A stretch of 32,294 nt of DNA from Nitrososphaeraceae archaeon (lineage in GTDB: Archaea > Thermoproteota > Nitrososphaeria > Nitrososphaerales > Nitrososphaeraceae): positions 1 to 32,294 of the forward strand of contig JAICFW010000069.1 of the NCBI GenBank assembly GCA_025923455.1. Direction: 5' to 3'. Shown in pieces: positions 1 through 7,886 of the stretch. The stretch's first letter is position 1. Each line of letters starts with the position of its first letter. Below the pieces are notes generated by a model, which searched no databases, had not been told where the DNA came from, and was given only the letters and a program-made list of their open reading frames with translations. A program made the translations under genes and the position numbers.

Positions 1-1
1 T

Positions 2-178
<177 letters not shown>

Positions 179-214
179 TTCAATTCGAAAAAGAATTTTG
201 AAAACTGACAATTG

Positions 215-682
215 ATGTTTGACATTGTAGCTACCGGTGGTACATTTGATATTTTGCATAAAGGCCATTACATGCTTCTACTAAAGGCGTTCGAAGTTGG
301 ACGGCAAATAATAATTGGAGTAAGTAGTGACAGTTATGCAACTCGAAACCACAAGAAACTAGTTAACAATTATAACATCAGACGAGAAAAATTGAAGAAA
401 TTTATCGATGAAAATTTTAACAAATCTAATTATTCTGTTTATCAACTTGATGATTTCTATGGGCCCACAGTGCTGACAAGAGGTGTACAGGCCATCATTA
501 CTACAGAGTCATCCTTGGAAAACTGCGTCAAGATCAATAGCCTAAGAGAGTCAAAAGGCATGACACCGCTCGAAATAATACTTGTTCCTTTGGTGGAGGA
601 CAAAGACGGTAAAGTGATATCATCAACAAGAATACGCGATGGGGAAATAGACGTAAATGGAAACAAATTAACTTTCTATTAG
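215..682 (+). CDS. coaD: Phosphopantetheine adenylyltransferase, archaeal type
   Basis: This 155-residue nucleotidyltransferase should transfer AMP from ATP to 4'-phosphopantetheine, the penultimate step of coenzyme A synthesis in the cytosol. The signature GGTFDILHKGH (residues 8-18) carries the HxGH motif. ISSTRIR near residues 135-141 is the second nucleotide-binding motif (ISSTxIR). The length fits the archaeal/eukaryotic PPAT family (COG1019) rather than bacterial CoaD. A TTG at 212 lies in frame one codon earlier, but ATG 215 gives the usual start just before the first beta strand. CoA supply matters here because the window also encodes acyl-CoA enzymes. The assignment is firm at family level. 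Confidence 0.93.
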   Translation: MFDIVATGGTFDILHKGHYMLLLKAFEVGRQIIIGVSSDSYATRNHKKLVNNYNIRREKLKKFIDENFNKSNYSVYQLDDFYGPTVLTRGVQAIITTESSLENCVKINSLRESKGMTPLEIILVPLVEDKDGKVISSTRIRDGEIDVNGNKLTFY

Positions 683-719
683 AGACTTTAAATCAAATAA
701 AGGATAACTTTAACAAGCA

Positions 720-1016
720 CTACTGTGAGGTCTTGTGTACGACGTTCAATATACTATCCTGACCAAAGGTTCTTAAAACAACCACGGGGCCTAATATTAA
801 TTCTCTAACAAATTCCCTCAATTTTATTGCATTAATGTTATCTTTCATTAGTACAGCATGACATGATTTATCTTTCAACATTAGAACAATCTCGTTGTCT
901 ACAATTTTTATCACTTCGATAACAAAATGTACACTATCTCTATCTGGTAACAACATACTCCCTAATTTTTCTGTTTCATATGAATCAAGACATTCAAATC
1001 TTGTGACATTATCCAA
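720..1016 (-). CDS. Small hypothetical protein downstream of trpS
   Basis: I do not recognise this 98-residue protein. It begins with TTG at 1016, four bases after the trpS stop, on the same strand, so it is probably co-transcribed and translationally coupled with trpS. No ATG occurs before residue 21. The sequence alternates short hydrophobic stretches with charged residues (SVHFVIEVIKIVDNEIVLML, then LRE, then LGPVVVLRT). This suggests a small beta-rich soluble domain, perhaps OB- or Sm-like, though that is a guess. It has two cysteines, no signal peptide and no membrane segment. Convergent coaD ends 38 bases away. The close spacing and protein-like composition support a real gene; the function is unknown. 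Confidence 0.6.
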   Translation of the reverse strand: MDNVTRFECLDSYETEKLGSMLLPDRDSVHFVIEVIKIVDNEIVLMLKDKSCHAVLMKDNINAIKLREFVRELILGPVVVLRTFGQDSILNVVHKTSQ

Positions 1017-1020
1017 TTAT

Positions 1021-2160
1021 TCATCTATCCTCACGGTACATGAAATCAGAGACTAAATCTTTGGCCTTTTCCCTCTTTTGCTGAAACATTGACATGAATG
1101 AAGTTGAGTGATTTGATAGATCATTTTTACACTCTCCACAAAGAAGATTTCCACTCCTACATCTTAGTTCCCTCTCGTTGGATTCAGCAGGTGTATCAAA
1201 CATATATTTGAGGTATGAAAAAACAGAACATACTCCAGGATTACCGCCCAATTTTTTCTGAAGTGAAATTGTTGGCTGTCCGCCTGTGAATGTATTAGAT
1301 ATTTTCTTTTCAATTACGTCTAGATCATCTGTAGTGAATATGGCTGTTTCAGGATCTGATGATGACATCTTGCCGACAGTTTGTAGACTTGGCAAGAATT
1401 TACTATGAATTTGTGCGGGTTTATAAAAACCGATTTTTTCTGCTATATCCCTGGTCAATCTCCAGTAGGGATCCTGATCTATTGCAGCAGGTATAAGAAC
1501 TGGAGTAGGTCTTCCTTCGATTATTGAGGGAAGAAAACATGGAACTCCTTGAAGAGGTGGAAATCCTATCATGCCAATATTGGTTGAATTAGTAAACCCA
1601 AAGATACTCTTTGCAGTTGAATATGTGATCCGTTTTGCTATCTCTAATGAAGTTGAATAAAGGTGTTTTATGTGCTTTGAATTGACGATTATCTTGGTTT
1701 TACTCTTATTGAAACCTATTGCAATAATGTCAAGAATATTCTCATACACATTCCTGTCTATCTCTTCCATTGATTTGTTTCCGTACAAGAATTTTTCGTC
1801 ATCGGTAATCTGAAACAAAAGGTTGGAATCAAATTTATCTTGTAAATGTTTGGTGAGAAACCAAGGCATCAAATGACCAAGGTGTACCATTCCAGATGGT
1901 CCCCTTCCAGTGTACAGGTAAAATTTTTCATTGTTTTCGTATTTATTTAATATCCAATCAAGATCTCTATGGGAGAAAAAGAATTTGTGTCCAAGTAATG
2001 GATGTAATTCACCAGTGAACGACTTTAATTTTTCGAGTAATTCGTCAGTTATTTCCTGTGTTCCAAATTTTTTTATTAATCGAGCATAGTCTACAGATCC
2101 CTCTACTTTCCACGGGGTTACTTCAAAATCATCAGAATAATCCTCTTTTGAATCACTCAT
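1021..2160 (-). CDS. trpS: Tryptophanyl-tRNA synthetase
   Basis: This class Ic aminoacyl-tRNA synthetase of 379 residues charges tRNA-Trp. The HIGH motif appears as HLGH (residues 93-96) inside GRGPSGMVHLGH. The KMSKS motif appears as KMSSS (264-268) in GKMSSSDP. Both variants are typical of the archaeal/eukaryotic TrpRS branch. Near the C terminus CRSGNLLCGEC gives three closely spaced cysteines, common in archaeal TrpRS. The N-terminal extension with VTPWKVEG also fits that branch. ATG 2160 is the only sensible start. It lies about 30 bases from a palindromic TATA-like element shared with the divergent pheS gene, which implies a nearly leaderless mRNA. Confidence 0.96.
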   Translation of the reverse strand: MSDSKEDYSDDFEVTPWKVEGSVDYARLIKKFGTQEITDELLEKLKSFTGELHPLLGHKFFFSHRDLDWILNKYENNEKFYLYTGRGPSGMVHLGHLMPWFLTKHLQDKFDSNLLFQITDDEKFLYGNKSMEEIDRNVYENILDIIAIGFNKSKTKIIVNSKHIKHLYSTSLEIAKRITYSTAKSIFGFTNSTNIGMIGFPPLQGVPCFLPSIIEGRPTPVLIPAAIDQDPYWRLTRDIAEKIGFYKPAQIHSKFLPSLQTVGKMSSSDPETAIFTTDDLDVIEKKISNTFTGGQPTISLQKKLGGNPGVCSVFSYLKYMFDTPAESNERELRCRSGNLLCGECKNDLSNHSTSFMSMFQQKREKAKDLVSDFMYREDR

Positions 2161-2187
2161 TTTATTATATATACATGATTCGAGAGC

Positions 2188-2201
2188 TTTAAACGTTTAA
2201 A
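2188..2201. promoter_or_regulatory. Perfect 14-bp palindromic TATA-like element between trpS and pheS
   Basis: TTTAAACGTTTAAA is a perfect inverted repeat at the centre of the trpS/pheS intergenic region. Its centre is about 34 bases from the trpS ATG and 39 bases from the pheS ATG. Archaeal TATA boxes sit about 25-30 bases before the transcription start, so TBP bound here in either direction would give very short leaders or leaderless mRNAs for both synthetase genes. The use as a bidirectional promoter is inferred from position and symmetry. Confidence 0.5.
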
Positions 2202-2233
2202 AAGTATTCCATCAATGTCTGATCCATATTTAA

Positions 2234-3760
2234 ATGACGGAATTAAACTTGCATAAAATAGAGAAAAAAATTCTACTGTCACTTGTAAATCAGGATAAAA
2301 TTGATATTGAGACATTAGCATCAAAAACAAGTCTTTCAATGGATAATGTGAGACGTGGGATTGAATGGTTAAAGTATAAAGGATTGGTGTCAGTGTTAAT
2401 CAACAAGGATTCAATAGTTCAACTCGTTTCAGAAAAATCGAATGATGGATCTTCAAAAGACAGAACAGATGCTTCAGTTAGTTTAACATTACCAGAAAGA
2501 AGAATAGTTGACTCAATAAAGAACAACGGCCAGAATGCCATCAGGATAGGCGATCTTGCCAAGATTTCAAGATTATCAAATATTGAATTTAGTGTTGGAA
2601 TACAGAATGCTATTAGAAACGGTTGGCTGACTAAGGATGCAGATACTATGAATCTAACAGAAAATTCAGAAAAACTTTCACACGAGGAGATTCTTTTAGA
2701 GAAAATATCAAAACTAAAGAAGATGAAACTCTCAGAGTTGACTGATCAGGAATTACGTTGCTTTACTCTGTTAAAAAAACGTCCAGGATACCTTAAAGAA
2801 ACAATTGAAAAATCATTCGACATCTCTCTTACAAATGAGGGTAAAAAACTAGTACCGAGTATCAAGAACGACGAGCAGGAAGGGATAAGTGAAATTACAG
2901 CTGAAATATTAAATAGTGGAAAATGGAAAAATGAGAAATTTACGGAATTAGATGTATCATCTCCTGTACGCTCTTACGCCATGGGAAGGACGCATCCTCT
3001 TACAGATATAATTAATGAAATTCGAGAAATTTTTGTATCAATGGGATTTACTGAAATTGAAGGTCCAACGATTCAATCATGTTTTTGGAATTTTGACGTA
3101 TTATTTACACCTCAAGATCATCCAGCAAGGGATATGCAAGATACATTCTACATTTCAAACTTGATTGATGATAATATAGATCCTAATATTTGTAAACAAG
3201 TATCAAACTTTCACACGATGGAATGGAATTATGACTGGGACATTGAAAAATCAAAGCAAACCGTTCTTCGTACCCATACTACTCCGGTTACTGTAAAATA
3301 CCTTTCAGAAAGTAAATTGAGTGAAGGAAGAATCTTTTCAATAGGACGAGTTTTCAGAAATGAAAAAATGTCCTATAAGCATCTAATGGAATTTCACCAG
3401 ATTGAGGGAATTGTAATTGGTGAAACAGTTAACTTGAGAGATTTGATGGGTCTACAAAAGCAATTTTATTCTAAACTTGGATTGGACAAAGTAAAGTTTT
3501 GGCCTACATATTTTCCATATACGGAACCATCGTTACAATCAATGGTCTACATTGATAAACTTGGAAAGTGGGTTGAATTATTTGGTATGGGTATGTTCCG
3601 ACCGGAGGTAACTCAATCAGTTGGCATCACAAATAATGTACTTGCCTGGGGAGGAGGGCTTGAACGAATTGCCATGATAAGATATGGATTAGATGATGTA
3701 CGCGAACTCTACGATAACAAGCTATCGTGGTTAAGGATGCAACCAATATGCCCGTTGTAG
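2234..3760 (+). CDS. pheS: Phenylalanyl-tRNA synthetase alpha subunit
   Basis: This is the catalytic class II subunit of the (alpha-beta)2 enzyme that charges tRNA-Phe, 508 residues as in archaea and eukaryotes. The first roughly 150 residues form winged-helix tRNA-binding domains. The catalytic core follows, with motif 2 RVFRNEKMSYKHLMEFHQ near residue 371 and motif 3 GGGLERIAM near residue 473. ATG 2234 is preceded by TATA-like sequence at about 2195-2204, consistent with a leaderless transcript. The stop overlaps the start of pheT by 13 bases, so the two subunits are translationally coupled. Confidence 0.97.
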   Translation: MTELNLHKIEKKILLSLVNQDKIDIETLASKTSLSMDNVRRGIEWLKYKGLVSVLINKDSIVQLVSEKSNDGSSKDRTDASVSLTLPERRIVDSIKNNGQNAIRIGDLAKISRLSNIEFSVGIQNAIRNGWLTKDADTMNLTENSEKLSHEEILLEKISKLKKMKLSELTDQELRCFTLLKKRPGYLKETIEKSFDISLTNEGKKLVPSIKNDEQEGISEITAEILNSGKWKNEKFTELDVSSPVRSYAMGRTHPLTDIINEIREIFVSMGFTEIEGPTIQSCFWNFDVLFTPQDHPARDMQDTFYISNLIDDNIDPNICKQVSNFHTMEWNYDWDIEKSKQTVLRTHTTPVTVKYLSESKLSEGRIFSIGRVFRNEKMSYKHLMEFHQIEGIVIGETVNLRDLMGLQKQFYSKLGLDKVKFWPTYFPYTEPSLQSMVYIDKLGKWVELFGMGMFRPEVTQSVGITNNVLAWGGGLERIAMIRYGLDDVRELYDNKLSWLRMQPICPL

Positions 3761-5391
3761 AATTCCCAGTTGAAGACATCAATAGGCTTTTTCCTGACTA
3801 CGATCTAGAGTATATACTAAATATGCTACCTTTTATAGGACTGGATTTAGAACATCAAGATGATAAAAATATTAGGTTGGAATATAGCCCAAATCGTCCG
3901 GATTTTTCCACTTTTTATGGTATTGCCAGAGCACTGAATGGGTTACTGGGCAAGGAAATGGGAATACCAAAATTTGAAATATTTGAGAATAGGAAAAATC
4001 TCATCAACGTGGATTCTTCGGTTCTAGAAATAAGACCATTTATCGTGGGGACAGTGGCTAGAGCTCATCAATTAAATAACAAAACCATCAAGCAAATTGT
4101 TTCTATGCAAGAAGATCTGCATAATGGACTTGGAAGAAAAAGGTCAAAGGCCTCCATAGGATTTCACAATTTGGACAACATAGATTTTCCATTGGAGTAC
4201 ACAGCTGTGGAGAATCTGAGCTTCATTCCTCTTGATAATTCTTCTGAACTAACACTAACTGAAATACTTTCCAATACTGAACCAGGAAGGAAATTTGGAA
4301 AGTTGTTAGGTGAACGTCGGTATCCTATCTTGAGGGATTCAAAGGGAAATGTAATATCATTTCCCCCTATAATTAATAGTGAAAAAACAAGAATAAGCGA
4401 AGGTGTTAATAATTTATTTGTAGAGGTTACTGGTATCGACAAAAAAGCTGTTTACAATGTCTTGGACAATATTGTTGCTATATTGTCTGATATTGGGTTT
4501 ATGTTAGAGACGGTGACTGTGCAACAAGGTAATACTCGCGATTCTTTTACCCCAAACTTGAATACTTCTTTACCTAACGTCAAAACAGATTCCATCAACA
4601 AGGCTCTTGGCCTATCATTATCAAATGAAGATATAATAAATTGTCTCCGAAAAAGCAGATTGGATGCGACGGTCATAGACTCCAGTACAATTAACTGTGT
4701 GATTCCAAATTATAGAATAGATATTTTTGGTCCTATTGATATTGTTGAGGAGGTAGCAATCGGATATGGACTTTATAACATGGAACCTTCTTTACCAGAA
4801 TTCAGATTTTATGGCAAGAAGAGCAGGCAAAATTATTTTTTTGACAAGATTCGACAGGCAATGATTGGTATGGGATTAATTGAAAATATTAACTTCATTT
4901 TGAGTAATAAAGATATTCACTTCAAAAAAATGAATCTGGATAAACCTAATTTTTTTACAGTAAACAACTCAAAGAGTGATGAACATGATATATTGAGACA
5001 ATCACTCCTTCCATCATTGCTATTTTCATTGTCTAAAAATATACATGAAGAATATCCACAAAAACTGTTTGAAATAGGACCAATATTCAAGCCAGAAAAA
5101 GAAAATTTTGAAAAGTGGAATTTGTGTTGCGTTAATGCATTTAATGGAGTAACATTCAGTGAAATTAAAGCGGTTCTACAGACACTTATGGAAATTTGCT
5201 TTGGTGTAAAATTTGAAACAACACCATCAGAAAATTTATCATTTGTTAGGGGTAGGAGTGCCGACATAATCTACAAAGGGGTAGTCATTGGACAGATAGG
5301 AGAAATTTCCCCTTTACTAATAGATAGTTTTAAAATAAAAATGCCCGTTGCCGCGTTCGAGTTAGATCTCACAGAATTATTACGAATATGA
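3748..5391 (+). CDS. pheT: Phenylalanyl-tRNA synthetase beta subunit
   Basis: This partner of PheS has 547 residues, the size of the compact archaeal/eukaryotic beta subunit that lacks the bacterial EMAP-like tRNA-binding domain at the N terminus. The beginning MPVVEFPVEDINRLFPDY is typical. The substrate-editing (B3/B4) region follows, including YSPNRPDFSTFYGIARAL, then the B5 domain and a catalytic-like core ending in AAFELDLTEL. A GTG at 3727 is in frame, but ATG 3748 matches the usual family start and overlaps the end of pheS by 13 bases. The downstream region has a TATA-like sequence but no obvious coding gene on this strand until ycaO. Confidence 0.96.
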   Translation: MPVVEFPVEDINRLFPDYDLEYILNMLPFIGLDLEHQDDKNIRLEYSPNRPDFSTFYGIARALNGLLGKEMGIPKFEIFENRKNLINVDSSVLEIRPFIVGTVARAHQLNNKTIKQIVSMQEDLHNGLGRKRSKASIGFHNLDNIDFPLEYTAVENLSFIPLDNSSELTLTEILSNTEPGRKFGKLLGERRYPILRDSKGNVISFPPIINSEKTRISEGVNNLFVEVTGIDKKAVYNVLDNIVAILSDIGFMLETVTVQQGNTRDSFTPNLNTSLPNVKTDSINKALGLSLSNEDIINCLRKSRLDATVIDSSTINCVIPNYRIDIFGPIDIVEEVAIGYGLYNMEPSLPEFRFYGKKSRQNYFFDKIRQAMIGMGLIENINFILSNKDIHFKKMNLDKPNFFTVNNSKSDEHDILRQSLLPSLLFSLSKNIHEEYPQKLFEIGPIFKPEKENFEKWNLCCVNAFNGVTFSEIKAVLQTLMEICFGVKFETTPSENLSFVRGRSADIIYKGVVIGQIGEISPLLIDSFKIKMPVAAFELDLTELLRI

Positions 5392-5396
5392 CCAGA

Positions 5397-5409
5397 ATAT
5401 TTATAATGA
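5397..5409 (+). promoter_or_regulatory. TATA-like box just after pheT
   Basis: AATATTTATAATG lies six bases past the pheT stop. An archaeal transcript from it would begin near 5430. No plus-strand ORF starts within reach (the next is ycaO at 5878), so it would drive a non-coding RNA or a long ycaO leader. The call rests on sequence resemblance alone. Confidence 0.35.
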
Positions 5410-5429
5410 CACAAACTGATGTTATTATT

Positions 5430-5545
5430 ACTTGGTCAATGACTAAATTGACTAAGTAGCCCCGGTAGAGAGTGCACTATGAGATGTACATTTAATGTAT
5501 GGCTATCAATGACTAGTTGTGGGTCAGAAACGGGGTACATATAAT
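5430..5545 (+). ncRNA. Candidate structured RNA or regulatory element
   Basis: A non-coding stretch 25-30 bases past a TATA-like box contains several structural signs. GTA at 5456-5458 and CCCCG at 5460-5464 can pair with CGGGG at 5531-5535 and TAC at 5536-5538, with one bulged G. Inside lies a small hairpin, TACAT (5487-5491) with ATGTA (5495-5499). The 10-mer TCAATGACTA occurs twice, at 5436 and 5506, exactly 70 bases apart. It does not fold as a tRNA, and I see no convincing C/D-box layout. It could be an unclassified small RNA or a protein-binding region. Confidence 0.3.
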
Positions 5546-5629
5546 TCCTATATTAATTGTAATCTTCTTGTTTGTGTCATAAAATAAGGTGTGTACGAAC
5601 CATAAAGGACAACTTTTTACAGATTAATT

Positions 5630-5800
5630 CTAAATTTCGTTAAAAAAATCCAAAATCAATGATTTTGCCTTATCAGACACATTAAATTGATCCAAGATTG
5701 TATTTGGGTTTTTGAAGAGCTTTATTCGAAACTCAGGATCAGTATGGGCCCTACGAATTATGTCATTTATTGCTTTCAGATCGCTATTGCTATATTGCAC
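5630..5800 (-). CDS. Small Os1348/NHLP-leader-like protein, candidate RiPP precursor or YcaO partner
   Basis: This 56-residue reading frame starts at GTG 5800, the only usual start after an upstream TAA, and stops at TAG 5632-5630. It is divergent from ycaO. The core IIRRAHTDPEFRIKLFKNP, followed by NTILDQFNVSDKAKSLIL, has the layout of the Os1348/NHLP-type leader domain found on precursor peptides of YcaO-modified natural products. That layout is a helix ending xxAxxDPEFRxxLxxxP, an L-x-x-F/Y linker, then a second helix beginning L/V-S-D. There is no Cys/Ser/Thr-rich core after the second helix. It could therefore be a leader-only protein, a target modified in its backbone, or a binding partner. 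Family resemblance is judged by eye. Confidence 0.6.
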   Translation of the reverse strand: MQYSNSDLKAINDIIRRAHTDPEFRIKLFKNPNTILDQFNVSDKAKSLILDFFNEI

Positions 5801-5877
5801 GCTATCCAGTTGTACTTTTTACACGTATTTCAAATTTTAGAAAAATTGATATTGATACCAAATTATTCAAATCATCT

Positions 5878-7200
5878 ATGGAACTTGAGCCAATACTGCT
5901 CAGAAACCAGAAGAAATTAAAGGGAAAAGTAACATCAAGAACGAAAACTGTACAAGAAACCCTTGATACTATCCTTCCGGTTTCAAGCAATATTGGAGTA
6001 ACAAGACTTGCAGACATTACAGACATGGACATTCTTCGCATACCCAATTTTTCAGCCGTTTTACCAGGAACTGAGGATTACATTTGGGTCTATAGTGGAA
6101 AAGGAGCTACAAAATTGGATGCAAAGGCAAGTGCCTTAATGGAAAGCATTGAAAGATATTGTTCACTGCCATCTGGCAATCAAAATAGGATGATTCAAAC
6201 ATCTTATAAAGAAGTTTCAAATATTTCAAAGACACTACATCCTTCTAACGTGATAGAACCAATGTTGTTTGAATATGATGAAGATATGATTTTGGATTTT
6301 CTACCCGGATATGATTTGATAAATAGCGAGCATATAATGGTCCCCGCTCCGCTGGCACTTTTTAGATATTCTCCCAAGCCACCTGCTGTTAATCCATTTG
6401 CATATCATCATACTAACGGTCTTGCTTCTGGCAACGTTTTAGAAGAAGCAATATGCCATTCGCTCTGTGAAGTTATTGAAAGAGATGCAACAAGCCTTGC
6501 GGAATTAAATGCAAGTGCACTGCCGTACAATAGACTCAGGACAATGATTAAACATCTATCCGACAATGGAGTAAGTATAGATCCTATTCCTAGTACCGAA
6601 TTTGTAGATGATGATGCCAAGTATCCTGATGTCGATATCTCAAATATTGATTTCAAACCTATATCAAATTTAGTAACAAAATTTAATAATTCTAACATCC
6701 CCCTCATAGTTAAGGATATTACCTCGCCTATAGGTATACCAACTTTTAATGCAAGTAGTTTAGAATGGATCACAGAAAATTATGGATACCTTGCTGAGGG
6801 ACATGGAACTCATCCAGATGCAAGAATTGCATTATTGAGAGCAATTACAGAAGTTTCTCAGACACGAGCTGCAAATATTCAGGGTGCAAGGGACGATCTC
6901 CGAAAAATCTCATACGGAAATAGCAACAGTGATGAAAAAAAGACCTGGCAATTTATGAAATCAAAAAACTCTGTCAAGTTTTCTGAGATAAAATCTTATG
7001 TAAACGACGACATTTTGGATGACATCAATCTTATACTTTCAAGGCTAAATTCAAATGGAATGAACCAGGTAATTGTGGTTGATCTCACAAATCCTCAAAT
7101 AATGATCCCTGTAGTAAGAACAATAGTACCTGGGTTGGAAACATTCAAAATCACAAAAGCTGTGATAGGAAAAAGAGGAAGGGAGTCTTTTAAAACATGA
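5878..7200 (+). CDS. ycaO: YcaO-domain ATP-dependent cyclodehydratase/thioamidation enzyme
   Basis: YcaO enzymes use ATP to phosphorylate a peptide amide oxygen, giving azolines or, with TfuA and a sulfide source, thioamides. This 440-residue protein has the expected ATP/Mg motifs: SGKGAT (residues 73-78) followed by ALMESIER (86-93), then NGLASGN (180-186) followed by EVIERDA (198-204), and EVSQTRA (325-331). The N-terminal signature GVTRLADITDMD is also typical. There is no PxPxP-like C terminus, as in TfuA-linked members. The frame is open back to TTG 5770, but ATG 5878 gives the usual distance to the first motif and clears the minus-strand mini-ORF. The stop overlaps the tfuA start by four bases (ATGA), so the two act together. 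Confidence 0.93.
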   Translation: MELEPILLRNQKKLKGKVTSRTKTVQETLDTILPVSSNIGVTRLADITDMDILRIPNFSAVLPGTEDYIWVYSGKGATKLDAKASALMESIERYCSLPSGNQNRMIQTSYKEVSNISKTLHPSNVIEPMLFEYDEDMILDFLPGYDLINSEHIMVPAPLALFRYSPKPPAVNPFAYHHTNGLASGNVLEEAICHSLCEVIERDATSLAELNASALPYNRLRTMIKHLSDNGVSIDPIPSTEFVDDDAKYPDVDISNIDFKPISNLVTKFNNSNIPLIVKDITSPIGIPTFNASSLEWITENYGYLAEGHGTHPDARIALLRAITEVSQTRAANIQGARDDLRKISYGNSNSDEKKTWQFMKSKNSVKFSEIKSYVNDDILDDINLILSRLNSNGMNQVIVVDLTNPQIMIPVVRTIVPGLETFKITKAVIGKRGRESFKT

Positions 7201-7856
7201 GCAGACCAATAGTCTATCTTGGGCCTACATTAAGAAGAGAAGAAGCAGTCAAGATATTAGATGCTGATTATAGAGACCCCGCAAAGAAGGGCGATTTTTT
7301 AAAGTTATCTCAGGATTCGGATGAAAAGAAATATGTTGGGTTTATAGATGGAGTTTTCCTGCATGACTATCCTCCACCGCCAATTGAAGTATATCATCTT
7401 GCTACACGAAAAAATATTGAATTAATAGGTGCGTCCAGTTTGGGGGCATTAAGGGCCGTTGAGTTAGAAAAGTTTGGAATGAAAGGAATCGGCAAGATTT
7501 TTCAACTGTTTAAGAATGGTGTAATTAACGCTGATGATGAAGTCGCAGTAACGTTCGTTCGGGGAAGCAACATCCTGCAATCTGAGGCCATGATTGACAT
7601 TCGTTTCAACTTGTTCTTGGCGTACAAAAAAGGGATAATAACTAATGAGACCAAGAAAGGAATTGCAAAGATTGCAAAGAGCATTTATTTTCCATTTAGA
7701 AATTATGAAGATCTCATAAATTTAACTCAAGAAAAGTACCCTTCGATTCATGATGAGCTTGAACATTTTAGGAGATACATATTGAAGAATAGAGATAGTC
7801 TTAAGGCTCGAGATGCCGTAAAACTTTTGAAATATCTAAAAACTGTATCAGAATAA
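7197..7856 (+). CDS. tfuA: TfuA-like protein, YcaO partner
   Basis: TfuA-like proteins (PF07812) accompany YcaO in thioamide-forming systems, from trifolitoxin synthesis in rhizobia to thioglycine formation in methyl-coenzyme M reductase of methanogens. They are thought to deliver or activate sulfide. This 219-residue protein contains the family core GFIDGVFLHDYPPPPIEV (near residues 48-65) and GASSLGALRAVEL (near 79-91). The helical C-terminal half is charged. ATG 7197 overlaps the ycaO stop in ATGA, a strong sign of coupled translation. It has no signal peptide or membrane segment. The target in this organism is unknown, because no methyl-coenzyme M reductase genes are seen here and none is expected in a thaumarchaeon. 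Confidence 0.9.
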   Translation: MSRPIVYLGPTLRREEAVKILDADYRDPAKKGDFLKLSQDSDEKKYVGFIDGVFLHDYPPPPIEVYHLATRKNIELIGASSLGALRAVELEKFGMKGIGKIFQLFKNGVINADDEVAVTFVRGSNILQSEAMIDIRFNLFLAYKKGIITNETKKGIAKIAKSIYFPFRNYEDLINLTQEKYPSIHDELEHFRRYILKNRDSLKARDAVKLLKYLKTVSE

Positions 7857-7886
7857 AAGTATCTTTATGATTTAGAAAATACTTGA

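Noticed and set aside
5456-5538. Possible tRNA between pheT and ycaO
   Set aside because: A closing stem exists, but there is no TTCRA T loop, no usable anticodon arm and no D arm.
5687-5877. Plus-strand frames including the ycaO extension from TTG 5770
   Set aside because: The translated extension lacks any YcaO-like conservation. The minus strand over the same bases carries the DPEFR-containing mini-protein instead.
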